This document shows positions 33,963 through 41,117 of a DNA stretch of 41,117 bases, in pieces. Position numbers and translations under genes: made by a program. The DNA lies in assembly GCF_023221775.1 (NCBI RefSeq), contig NZ_JAKUDS010000023.1, positions 1-41,117 of the forward strand. Reading direction: 5' to 3'. This DNA is from Enterococcus cecorum. GTDB taxonomy: Bacteria > Bacillota > Bacilli > Lactobacillales > Enterococcaceae. Position 1 is the first letter of the stretch. Each line of letters starts with the position of its first letter. Under the pieces are notes generated by a model. It saw nothing but the letters and a program-made list of their open reading frames with translations. It was not told the origin of the DNA and did no database searches.

Positions 33963-35729
33963 ATGAAAAAAACAAAAATTGTTAGTACATTAGGACCAGC
34001 AAGTAATAGTGTCGAAACAATCGCAAAATTGATCGAAGCAGGTGCCAACGCATTCCGCTTTAACTTCTCACACGGTGACCATGAAGAACAATTATCTCGT
34101 ATGAACATGGTACGTGAAGCGATTAAATTAACAGGTAAAGATGTTGCGCTTTTATTAGATACTAAAGGTGCTGAAATCCGTACAACAGTTCAAGGTACTG
34201 AATCAGGAAAAATTGAATTCAACATCGGTGATATCGTACGTATTTCAATGGATGGCGAACATGTAGGATCAAAAGAAAAGATTGCTGTTACTTATCCAGG
34301 ATTATATGACGATGTTCATGTAGGTGGTCATGTATTATTTGATGATGGCTTAATCGACATGAAGATTTTAGAAAAAGATGAAGCAAATCGTGAATTAGTT
34401 ACTGAAGTACAAAACGCAGGTATTTTAGGTTCTCGTAAAGGGGTTAACGCTCCTGGTGTATCTATCAGCTTACCTGGTATTACTGAAAAAGACGCAGCTG
34501 ATATCCGTTTTGGTCTTGATAATGATATTAACTTTATTGCTGCAAGTTTTGTTCGTAAAGCACAAGACGTTTTAGAAATTCGTGAAATCCTAGAAGAAAA
34601 GAACATGACTCACGTTCAAATCTTCTCAAAAATTGAATCTCAAGAAGGTATCGACAATATCGATGAAATCTTGAAAGTATCTGACGGTATCATGGTTGCT
34701 CGTGGAGACATGGGTGTGGAAATTCCAGCTGAAATGGTACCAATGGTTCAAAAAACAATCATCAAGAAATGTAATGCTGCAGGTAAAGCCGTAATTACAG
34801 CTACTCAAATGTTAGAATCAATGCAACACAACCCACGTCCAACTCGTGCGGAAGCTTCTGACGTTGCGAACGCTGTATTTGATGGTACAGATGCAACAAT
34901 GTTATCTGGTGAATCTGCTAATGGTCAATATCCAGTTGAAGCTGTTTCAACAATGGCTCGTATTGACATGGAAGCTGAAAAACAATTAGCAAAAGTTGGC
35001 ACATACAAAATTGACAACTTTGATAAAACTGATGTAACTGAAACAATCGGTATGGCAGTTGCAACTGCAGCTAAAAACTTAGGTGTTAAAACAATTGTTG
35101 CAGCTACTGAATCAGGACATACTGCTAAAATGATTTCTAAATATCGTCCAGATGCAGATATCTTAGCAGTTACTTTTGACGAACGTACAAAACGTGGTTT
35201 GATGTTAAACTGGGGTGTATATCCAACTGTTACTGAAAAACCAACTACAACTGATGAAATGTTTGAATTAGCTACTAAAAAAGCTGTAGAATTAGGTTTT
35301 GCTAAGGAAGGCGACTTAATCTTAATCACTGCTGGTGTACCAGTTGGTGAACGCGGAACTACAAACGTGATGAAGATTCAATTAATTGGTTCTAAATTAG
35401 TTGAAGGTCAAGGCGTAGGTAGCCGTTCAGTTGTTGCTAATGCAGTTGTTGCTAAAACCGCTGAAGAAGCAATCGCTAATGCAAAAGATGGTATGGTATT
35501 AGTAGTGCCTACTACAGATAAAGAATTTATGCCAGCTATTGAAAAAGCAGGTGCCTTAGTTGTTGAAGATGGTGGTTTAACTTCACACGCTGCTGTTGTA
35601 GGTATTGCTAAAGATCTACCAGTAATCGTTGGTGCTAAAGGCGCAACTTCTATCGTGAAAGATGGCGAAGTTGTTACTGTAGATTCTCGTCGTGGTATTG
35701 TATACCGTGGAGAAACAACAACTATCTAA
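33963..35729 (+). CDS. pyk: Pyruvate kinase
   Basis: Converts phosphoenolpyruvate and ADP to pyruvate and ATP. The 588-residue form carries the extra C-terminal domain found in Bacillus-type enzymes: about residues 480-588 with GLTSHAAVVGIAKDLPVIVG, related to the phosphohistidine domain of PEP-utilising enzymes. The catalytic barrel has KTKIVSTLGPAS, FRFNFSHGDHEEQ, IFSKIESQEGIDN (catalytic Lys), MVARGDMGVEIP and ITATQMLESM. AGGAG lies about 10 bases before the ATG. Second gene of the glycolytic pair after pfkA; codon use is highly biased. Confidence 0.97.
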   Translation: MKKTKIVSTLGPASNSVETIAKLIEAGANAFRFNFSHGDHEEQLSRMNMVREAIKLTGKDVALLLDTKGAEIRTTVQGTESGKIEFNIGDIVRISMDGEHVGSKEKIAVTYPGLYDDVHVGGHVLFDDGLIDMKILEKDEANRELVTEVQNAGILGSRKGVNAPGVSISLPGITEKDAADIRFGLDNDINFIAASFVRKAQDVLEIREILEEKNMTHVQIFSKIESQEGIDNIDEILKVSDGIMVARGDMGVEIPAEMVPMVQKTIIKKCNAAGKAVITATQMLESMQHNPRPTRAEASDVANAVFDGTDATMLSGESANGQYPVEAVSTMARIDMEAEKQLAKVGTYKIDNFDKTDVTETIGMAVATAAKNLGVKTIVAATESGHTAKMISKYRPDADILAVTFDERTKRGLMLNWGVYPTVTEKPTTTDEMFELATKKAVELGFAKEGDLILITAGVPVGERGTTNVMKIQLIGSKLVEGQGVGSRSVVANAVVAKTAEEAIANAKDGMVLVVPTTDKEFMPAIEKAGALVVEDGGLTSHAAVVGIAKDLPVIVGAKGATSIVKDGEVVTVDSRRGIVYRGETTTI

Positions 35730-35754
35730 TTGAAGTCATTCATTAGATTGCAAA

Positions 35755-35795
35755 TGGGTGGGTAGATTGTCGAAAGATGGTTTATCCACCTTTTT
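35755..35795 (+). terminator. Terminator after pyk
   Basis: A GGTGGGTAGA / TTTATCCACC stem with mismatches, then TTTTT. Confidence 0.65.
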
Positions 35796-35850
35796 AAATA
35801 ATCTTTTTATTAAAAATTTCAGATAAATTTAAGGTGTCAAGAAAAATTCA

Positions 35851-35879
35851 TTGACAAAGCTAAAAACCAACTGTATAAT
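35851..35879 (+). promoter_or_regulatory. Consensus promoter of yceD-rpmF
   Basis: TTGACA (35851-35856), 17-base spacer, TATAAT (35874-35879): a perfect sigma-A promoter. Confidence 0.9.
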
Positions 35880-35907
35880 AGCTTTTGTTGCTTAGGGGTG
35901 AGAAAAG

Positions 35908-36468
35908 ATGAAATATTCTTTGTTAGAATTAAGAAAATATCAAGAACAAACGATTGAATTGAATGAAACACTCGATTTAAAAGAAGCAGTCTTAGCTCGT
36001 GACTCTCAAGTTCTCGATTTAGCTCCTGTTGAAGTAAAGGGTTTTTTGGAAGTAAAGGAAAATGAGTATTTTACTCACTACCATATACATACGGTAATGA
36101 CTTTGCCTTCGAGCCGTTCACTTGAACCAGTGGCTATTCCATTAGATTTTGATGTAGATGAACTATTCGTGACACCTGAGCAATTTAAAACGAAAGATGA
36201 TAGTATCCCTGATGAAGAAGTTTTGATTTTGGATACTCAGACTTTGGATTTAGAAGCATCAATCATCGATAATCTTTTGCTTGCAATTCCGCTTCAAGTA
36301 TTGTCTGAAGAGGAAAGACAAAATGATGACTTACCATCTGGCAATGATTGGCAAGTAATCTCAGAAGATGAATATCTTAGTCAAAAGCAAGCAGAAAGTG
36401 AAAGTCAAATTGATCCTCGTCTTGCAAAATTATCGGCATTACTCGATTCTGAGGATGAAGATAAGTAA
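35908..36468 (+). CDS. yceD: YceD family (DUF177) protein
   Basis: A 186-residue acidic protein of the YceD/DUF177 family, which sits before rpmF in many bacteria. YceD homologues have been linked to 23S rRNA maturation. Visible are the beta-rich core (VEVKGFLEV then FTHYHIHTVMTLPSSRSLEPV), the acidic middle, and the conserved C-terminal DPRLAKLSALL. GGGGTGAG precedes the ATG. rpmF follows after 51 bases on the same transcript. Confidence 0.92.
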   Translation: MKYSLLELRKYQEQTIELNETLDLKEAVLARDSQVLDLAPVEVKGFLEVKENEYFTHYHIHTVMTLPSSRSLEPVAIPLDFDVDELFVTPEQFKTKDDSIPDEEVLILDTQTLDLEASIIDNLLLAIPLQVLSEEERQNDDLPSGNDWQVISEDEYLSQKQAESESQIDPRLAKLSALLDSEDEDK

Positions 36469-36519
36469 GATTGGAATAAACGCAGATTTTCTGCAATTCG
36501 AAATAAGGAGGTGTAGCAA

Positions 36520-36693
36520 ATGGCAGTACCAGCTAGAAGAACTTCTAAAGCTAAAAAAGCAAAACGCCGTACTCACTACAAATTATCAATTAACGGCTTA
36601 AACGAATGCCTAAACTGTGGTGAATTAAAGAAAAGCCATCACGTATGTGCAAACTGTGGCTACTACGATGGTAAAGATGTGGCAGCTAAATAA
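36520..36693 (+). CDS. rpmF: 50S ribosomal protein L32
   Basis: A 57-residue large-subunit protein starting [19 protein letters not shown], the L32 signature. AAGGAGGTG is 7 bases before the ATG. Cysteines 30, 33, 43 and 46 (C-x-x-C ... C-x-x-C) form a zinc ribbon, so this is the zinc-binding version. Lies directly after yceD and before a strong terminator. Confidence 0.97.
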   Translation: MAVPARRTSKAKKAKRRTHYKLSINGLNECLNCGELKKSHHVCANCGYYDGKDVAAK

Positions 36694-36716
36694 TGCTTAA
36701 TTACTAGTAAGCAATT

Positions 36717-36758
36717 AAACCCTTAGGCTAACCATGGGGCCTAGGGTTTATTTTTTTA
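36717..36758 (+). terminator. Terminator after rpmF
   Basis: AAACCCTTAGGC / GCCTAGGGTTT stem followed by ATTTTTTT. Confidence 0.88.
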
Positions 36759-36797
36759 CTCAAAATGATTTTACTTTTAATAAATGCAGTTTTAGGC

Positions 36798-36803
36798 TAT
36801 AAT
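36798..36803 (+). promoter_or_regulatory. -10 box of the gnd promoter
   Basis: TATAAT, 57 bases before the gnd ATG. The -35 (TTTTAA at 36775-36780, 17-base spacer) is weak. Confidence 0.5.
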
Positions 36804-36860
36804 GAAAGAGTCTATTGAAAAGCCTGTGAAAATATCCAGGTAAATTTGGGAGGAATGAAC

Positions 36861-38273
36861 ATGACGAAACAGCAAATTGGTGTTGTTGGTATGGCTGTAA
36901 TGGGTAAAAACTTAGCCTTAAATATCGAAAGTCGCGGTTATTCGGTTGCATTATATAATCGTACAGGATCAAAAACTGAGGCTGTTATAAATGAACATCC
37001 TGAAAAAAACTTTAAAGCAACCTATACCATTGAAGAATTTGTCCAATCATTGGAAAAACCACGTCGTATTATTATGATGGTTCAAGCTGGGAAAGGAACA
37101 GATGCAACCATTCAAGCACTATTACCACATTTAGATAAAGGGGATATTTTAGTTGATGGTGGAAATACCTTCTTTAAAGATACGATGCGTCGTAATGAAG
37201 AACTAGCAAACTCTGGTATTAACTTTATTGGTACAGGAGTTTCTGGTGGTGAAGAAGGTGCGTTAAAAGGCCCTTCTATCATGCCTGGTGGACAAAAAGA
37301 AGCTTATGATTTAATCGCACCAGTTTTAGAACAAATCTCTGCCAAAGCTGAAGATGGCGCTCCTTGTGTGACTTACATTGGTCCAAATGGTGCTGGTCAT
37401 TATGTTAAAATGGTGCATAACGGAATTGAATACGGTGATATGCAATTAATCGCTGAAAGCTATGACCTATTAAAAAATGTTTTAGGTTTATCCAATGAAG
37501 AATTAGCAGAAACATTTGCCACTTGGAATAAAGGTGAACTAGATAGTTTCTTAATGGAAATTACTGCTGACATTTTAACTCGTAAAGACGATTTAGGAAC
37601 AGGTAAACCAATTGTCGATGTGATTTTAGATGCTGCTGGTAATAAAGGAACTGGTAAATGGACAAGCCAAAGTGCATTAGACTTAGGTGTGCCACTTCCA
37701 TTAATTACTGAATCTGTGTTTGCTCGTTTTATCTCTACTTATAAAGAAGAACGCGTGAATGCCAGTCAAAAATTCCCTAAAACAACTTTTGAATTTACTG
37801 GTGATAAAGCAGAATTCGTTGAAAAGATTCGTCAAGCATTATACTTCAGTAAAATCATGAGCTATGCGCAAGGATTTGCTCAATTACGTCAAGCTTCTAA
37901 AGAATATAACTGGCAATTACCATTTGGCGAAATTGCTAAAATTTGGCGTGCAGGTTGTATCATTCGTGCACAATTCTTACAAAAGATTACCGATGCATAT
38001 GAAAAGAATGATGATCTAGAAAACTTATTACTAGACGATTACTTCTTCGACATCACTGTTAAGTATCAACAAGCTGTACGTGATGTAGTTGCTTTAGCAG
38101 TTCAAGCTGGTGTTCCTGTTCCAACTTTCTCATCAGCAATTGCTTATTTTGATTCTTATCGCGCAGAAAAATTACCTGCAAATATTATTCAAGCGCAACG
38201 TGATTACTTTGGAGCACATACTTATCAACGTACAGATCGTGAAGGTATTTTCCACTATAATTGGTATGAATAA
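36861..38273 (+). CDS. gnd: 6-phosphogluconate dehydrogenase, decarboxylating
   Basis: Oxidises 6-phosphogluconate to ribulose-5-phosphate and CO2 with NADP in the pentose phosphate pathway. The 470-residue length is normal for the dimeric long form. [16 protein letters not shown] and YNRTGSKT form the coenzyme fold; [31 protein letters not shown] and [18 protein letters not shown] (catalytic Lys) follow. In-frame starts at 36846 and 36855 are too close to the GGGAGGA site; ATG 36861 has proper spacing. Monocistronic. Confidence 0.96.
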   Translation: MTKQQIGVVGMAVMGKNLALNIESRGYSVALYNRTGSKTEAVINEHPEKNFKATYTIEEFVQSLEKPRRIIMMVQAGKGTDATIQALLPHLDKGDILVDGGNTFFKDTMRRNEELANSGINFIGTGVSGGEEGALKGPSIMPGGQKEAYDLIAPVLEQISAKAEDGAPCVTYIGPNGAGHYVKMVHNGIEYGDMQLIAESYDLLKNVLGLSNEELAETFATWNKGELDSFLMEITADILTRKDDLGTGKPIVDVILDAAGNKGTGKWTSQSALDLGVPLPLITESVFARFISTYKEERVNASQKFPKTTFEFTGDKAEFVEKIRQALYFSKIMSYAQGFAQLRQASKEYNWQLPFGEIAKIWRAGCIIRAQFLQKITDAYEKNDDLENLLLDDYFFDITVKYQQAVRDVVALAVQAGVPVPTFSSAIAYFDSYRAEKLPANIIQAQRDYFGAHTYQRTDREGIFHYNWYE

Positions 38274-38282
38274 TTGATTTCA

Positions 38283-38323
38283 GGCAGACTCAATCAAAAC
38301 TTTTGAGTCTGCCCCTTTTTTTT
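38283..38323 (+). terminator. Terminator after gnd
   Basis: GGCAGACTCA / TGAGTCTGCC stem with an 11-base loop, then CCTTTTTTTT. Confidence 0.92.
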
Positions 38324-38387
38324 CTTTCATTTCCATGATAGAATTGGGCTAGCGTGAATATAAAGATTAAAGGAGATATTAAAATAG

Positions 38388-39074
38388 ATGAGTAATGTAT
38401 TAATTATTGAAGACGAAAAAAATCTTGCTCGTTTCGTTGAATTAGAATTAAAACATGAGGGATATAGTACAGAAGTCCATTATAATGGTCGTACTGGTTT
38501 AGATGCAGCGTTAAATAAAGATTGGGATGCTATTCTTTTAGATTTGATGTTACCTGAATTAAACGGCTTAGAAGTTTGTCGTCGTATTCGCCAAAGCAAA
38601 AATACGCCAATTATTATGATGACTGCCCGTGATTCAGTAATTGATCGTGTTTCTGGTTTGGATCATGGTGCGGATGATTATATTGTTAAACCATTTGCGA
38701 TTGAGGAATTACTTGCTCGTCTACGTGCTTTATTACGTCGAATTGACATCGAAGGCGATAAAAATGCGGCAAAACAAACAACACTTACCTACCGTGACTT
38801 AACAATTGAAAAAGAAAATCGCGTTGTTCGACGTGGAAATGAAATTATTGAATTGACCAAGCGTGAATACGAATTATTGCTAACATTGATGGAAAGTGTG
38901 AATGCGGTGTTGGCTCGTGATGTATTACTAAATAAAGTTTGGGGCTATGAAACTGAAGTAGAAACTAATGTTGTGGATGTATATATTCGTTACCTTCGTA
39001 ATAAGATTGATGTACCTGGAGAAGATAGTTACATTCAGACTGTCCGTGGTACAGGTTATGTGATGCGTTCATGA
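38388..39074 (+). CDS. lisR: OmpR-family response regulator, LisR/CsrR type
   Basis: A 228-residue regulator. The receiver domain has IEDEKN, phosphoacceptor Asp52 in [17 protein letters not shown] and IVKPF; the DNA-binding domain has [27 protein letters not shown] and VRGTGYVM. The receiver, with [13 protein letters not shown] and [20 protein letters not shown], is very close to Listeria LisR and streptococcal CsrR/CovR; the enterococcal orthologue has been called EtaR. Known orthologues affect acid and envelope stress responses and virulence. AGGAG precedes the ATG. The gene overlaps its kinase by 4 bases. Confidence 0.92.
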   Translation: MSNVLIIEDEKNLARFVELELKHEGYSTEVHYNGRTGLDAALNKDWDAILLDLMLPELNGLEVCRRIRQSKNTPIIMMTARDSVIDRVSGLDHGADDYIVKPFAIEELLARLRALLRRIDIEGDKNAAKQTTLTYRDLTIEKENRVVRRGNEIIELTKREYELLLTLMESVNAVLARDVLLNKVWGYETEVETNVVDVYIRYLRNKIDVPGEDSYIQTVRGTGYVMRS

Positions 39075-40582
39075 TGAAAATGATTAAGAAGAAAAATAAA
39101 GAGCTAAAGGGGCCTTCTTTAACCATTAAGTGGGCCTTAGCAAGCTCTTTCTTTATATTCGTTATATTTACAGTTTTTGCGGTAACAACTTATAAATCAG
39201 CTGTTAGCTTATTAGTTGAAAAAGAAAGAAAACAAAGTGAAGAAACCACTTATCAGATTGCTTCAAAATTAGCTGAAAACGATCAGAGCTTGACTTTAAT
39301 AAATGTTTATCGCAAATTAACAGATAGCTCTGATACACAGGCAAGATTATATGATCGTACTTCTACTCTAAAAGGGAACATGATGAGTATCGATCCATTT
39401 ATTGCTGAATTGGGACAGGAAAATTTTAGACTCTATGTTTTTAATCCTGATTATCATTTAGTATTTAAAACGAAAGCAGATAGTTTATCGCTTCAATCAG
39501 TTGAAACGATAGAAAGCAAAATAACCACCATCGCGAATCAGCAAGGGTTACTAAGCGTTCAACCAGTATTTTCAAAGCAGACTAGGGAAAAAATAGGTTA
39601 TGTGCAAACTTTTTACGAATTAACCTCACTTTACGAAATGAAACGCAGCTTATTGATGATTTTAATTGCTGTGGAGTTAATCTCATTACTATTAAGTCTA
39701 ATCTTAGCCTTCTTATTATCTTCTTATTACCTTAAACCGCTTAAAATGTTACGTGATACAATGGAAACGATTCGAAAAGATCCACAATCAGATATTCATG
39801 CACCAGTGATTGAAACTAGAGATGAATTATCTGATTTATCGGAAATCTTTAATGAAATGATTGATCGCATGCGGACATATATTGAGCAGCAAGAGCAATT
39901 TGTGGAAGATGTTTCACATGAATTAAGAACTCCAGTTGCAATTATTGAAGGGCATTTGAGCATGTTAAATCGCTGGGGAAAAGATGATCCAGAAATTCTA
40001 GAGGAGTCTTTAACCGCAAGCATGCAAGAAATAAAACGTATGAAAGATTTAGTACAAGAAATGTTAGATCTTTCTCGTGCCAAACAAGTGGACATATATT
40101 ATGGTAATGAAACTTGTCAAGCCAAAGAAGTTGTAAATCAGGTTTTCAATAATTTTAAGCTTTTATATCCAGACTTTATGTTTGTCATGGATGATGATTT
40201 ACCTAGAGAGCGAACATTACAAATTTATCGCAATCATTTTGAGCAAATCTTAATTATCATCTTAGACAATGCAGTGAAGTATTCTTTAGATCGTAAAGAA
40301 ATCCATGTGAGTATCTCCAGTAATATGAAGGAATTAGAAATTGCCATTCAGGATTTTGGAGAAGGAATTCCGGTCGAAGATTTACAGAAGGTATTTAATC
40401 GCTTTTATCGGGTAGACAAAGCGCGTGCCCGTACGAAAGGCGGTAATGGTCTTGGATTATCAATAGCTTATCAACTATTGGAGAGCTATAAAGGTAAAAT
40501 TACTGTAGAGAGTAGTCTAGGACAAGGAACAATTTTTAGAATTTATGTGCCGATTATTGAAAGTGAACAAAATTCATATTAA
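39071..40582 (+). CDS. lisK: Sensor histidine kinase, LisK/CsrS type
   Basis: A 503-residue membrane kinase. Helices are at about 20-43 and 193-216 with an extracellular sensor domain of about 150 residues between. HAMP follows (to about 270), then phosphoacceptor His283 in [16 protein letters not shown]. The ATPase domain has ILDNAVKYS (N box), DFGEGIP (G1), [11 protein letters not shown] (F) and GGNGLGLSI (G2). The start overlaps the regulator's stop (ATGA) and has no clear ribosome binding site of its own, so translation depends on coupling. It is the last protein gene before the ribosomal RNA operon. Confidence 0.92.
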   Translation: MMKMIKKKNKELKGPSLTIKWALASSFFIFVIFTVFAVTTYKSAVSLLVEKERKQSEETTYQIASKLAENDQSLTLINVYRKLTDSSDTQARLYDRTSTLKGNMMSIDPFIAELGQENFRLYVFNPDYHLVFKTKADSLSLQSVETIESKITTIANQQGLLSVQPVFSKQTREKIGYVQTFYELTSLYEMKRSLLMILIAVELISLLLSLILAFLLSSYYLKPLKMLRDTMETIRKDPQSDIHAPVIETRDELSDLSEIFNEMIDRMRTYIEQQEQFVEDVSHELRTPVAIIEGHLSMLNRWGKDDPEILEESLTASMQEIKRMKDLVQEMLDLSRAKQVDIYYGNETCQAKEVVNQVFNNFKLLYPDFMFVMDDDLPRERTLQIYRNHFEQILIIILDNAVKYSLDRKEIHVSISSNMKELEIAIQDFGEGIPVEDLQKVFNRFYRVDKARARTKGGNGLGLSIAYQLLESYKGKITVESSLGQGTIFRIYVPIIESEQNSY

Positions 40583-40591
40583 CTAACTATA

Positions 40592-40633
40592 GGTGTAAAG
40601 CAGTCTTGTTTAGAGTTGCTTTACATCTTTTTT
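40592..40633 (+). terminator. Terminator after lisK
   Basis: GGTGTAAAGCA / TGCTTTACATC stem with a 14-base loop, then TTTTTT. Confidence 0.85.
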
Positions 40634-40830
40634 CATCATTTGATAAAAATTAAATTCATTTCTTGATAACCAAATGATGGAGACTGTTGAATTGATTAGT
40701 TGATTAACGAATAATCTTTTGTGAATTTACTAGAAAAATTCGAATATCTGACACCAATTACGAATTTTATTACAAACTAAACCAAGTATGTTCGATAAAT
40801 AAAATAAACAAAAAAATGTAAAAAATATGC

Positions 40831-40859
40831 TTGCATTTTTCCTGAAGACTTGGTATATT
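40831..40859 (+). promoter_or_regulatory. Upstream rRNA operon promoter (first of three)
   Basis: TTGCAT (40831-40836), 17-base spacer, TATATT (40854-40859). The stretch from 40634 to here contains no gene and is AT-rich, as in UP-element regions. Confidence 0.55.
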
Positions 40860-40909
40860 ATTACTTGTCTTTGAGAAATATGAGACATAAAAAATAATAA
40901 AAAAAGTAT

Positions 40910-40938
40910 TTGACAACTAAATGCTTATATGATATTAT
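40910..40938 (+). promoter_or_regulatory. rRNA operon promoter (second of three)
   Basis: TTGACA (40910-40915), 17-base spacer, TATTAT (40933-40938), preceded by an A-tract. Confidence 0.8.
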
Positions 40939-40991
40939 AACAAAGTGTTCGATTTAAGAAAACATTCAATCAAAAAAATCGAAAAAAGTGT

Positions 40992-41020
40992 TTGACAAAC
41001 TTTGGTTAATATGTTAGAAT
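40992..41020 (+). promoter_or_regulatory. rRNA operon promoter (third of three)
   Basis: TTGACA (40992-40997), 17-base spacer, TAGAAT (41015-41020) preceded by TGT (extended -10), again after an A-tract. Confidence 0.8.
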
Positions 41021-41117
41021 TTAGAAGTTGTCAATACAACATGGTAGACCTTTGAAAACTGAACAAATAAATGCAAACAACCAATGTGTAGGGCCTTTAA
41101 CTTTTGAGTTAAAGAAG
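41021..41117 (+). other. Leader of a ribosomal RNA operon
   Basis: CCTTTGAAAACTGAACAAA (about 41050-41067) is the conserved element that precedes 16S genes in Firmicutes and resembles the boxA-containing leader. The 16S gene itself (GAGTTTGATC...) is not reached before the window ends. Confidence 0.8.

Noticed and set aside
36368-36601. A 77-codon plus-strand frame spanning yceD and rpmF
   Set aside because: It overlaps two well-supported genes in a different frame.

Overview
This is a low-GC Firmicute chromosome segment, most likely from Enterococcus or a close relative in the Enterococcaceae. Evidence: the dnaE-pfkA-pyk block, an EbsC/YbaK deacylase, gnd next to a LisRK/CsrRS-type two-component system, consensus TTGACA/TATAAT promoters, strong GGAGG ribosome binding sites and a tmRNA tag ending in YALAA. 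The species cannot be fixed from the sequence alone. No phage, insertion sequence, integrase or CRISPR array is visible. This is mainly core genome with a few eroded or unusual accessory loci.

Left part (1-8200). The window opens inside a minus-strand membrane protein. Next is an amidase gene destroyed by an internal deletion, then an EmrB-type drug exporter tail to tail with a TetR regulator. A CcpA-type site controls a two-gene remnant of a sodium-pumping decarboxylase: a 41-residue gamma-like subunit and the beta subunit, with no alpha subunit or biotin carrier beside them. Then come free-methionine-sulfoxide reductase, a membrane-anchored glycerophosphodiesterase with a Bsp-like module, and the tmRNA gene on the minus strand.

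Middle (8200-26100). A two-component system faces a minus-strand pair: an FtsX-like permease and a protein resembling only the C-terminal half of an ABC ATPase, with its catalytic motifs lost. Lipoteichoic acid synthase is divergent from an operon of rRNA methyltransferase, aroD and ybaK. A BaiN-type flavoprotein, gdhA and pgi follow. A very compact minus-strand unit encodes a 49-residue HicB-like protein and perhaps a 9-residue peptide. After a VTT-domain membrane protein, a split ThrE-type amino-acid exporter is divergent from a TetR regulator, with a repeated candidate operator between them. A HAD phosphatase, a deoxynucleoside kinase and tRNA-Ser(CGA) end this part.

Right part (26100-41117). 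A purine permease carries a PurBox-like site about 75 bases upstream of its predicted transcription start. It is followed by an MFS exporter, a DUF2929 protein, dnaE, and the glycolytic genes pfkA and pyk. Then come yceD-rpmF, gnd of the pentose phosphate pathway, and the LisRK-type two-component system. The last 290 bases hold three evenly spaced strong promoters and the leader of a ribosomal RNA operon whose 16S gene lies beyond the window.

Functionally, pgi, pfkA, pyk and gnd provide central sugar metabolism. LtaS and the glycerophosphodiesterase act on the envelope. Several exporters with local regulators handle drugs and amino acids. Nearly every gene or operon is bounded by a clear intrinsic terminator, many shared by convergent genes.
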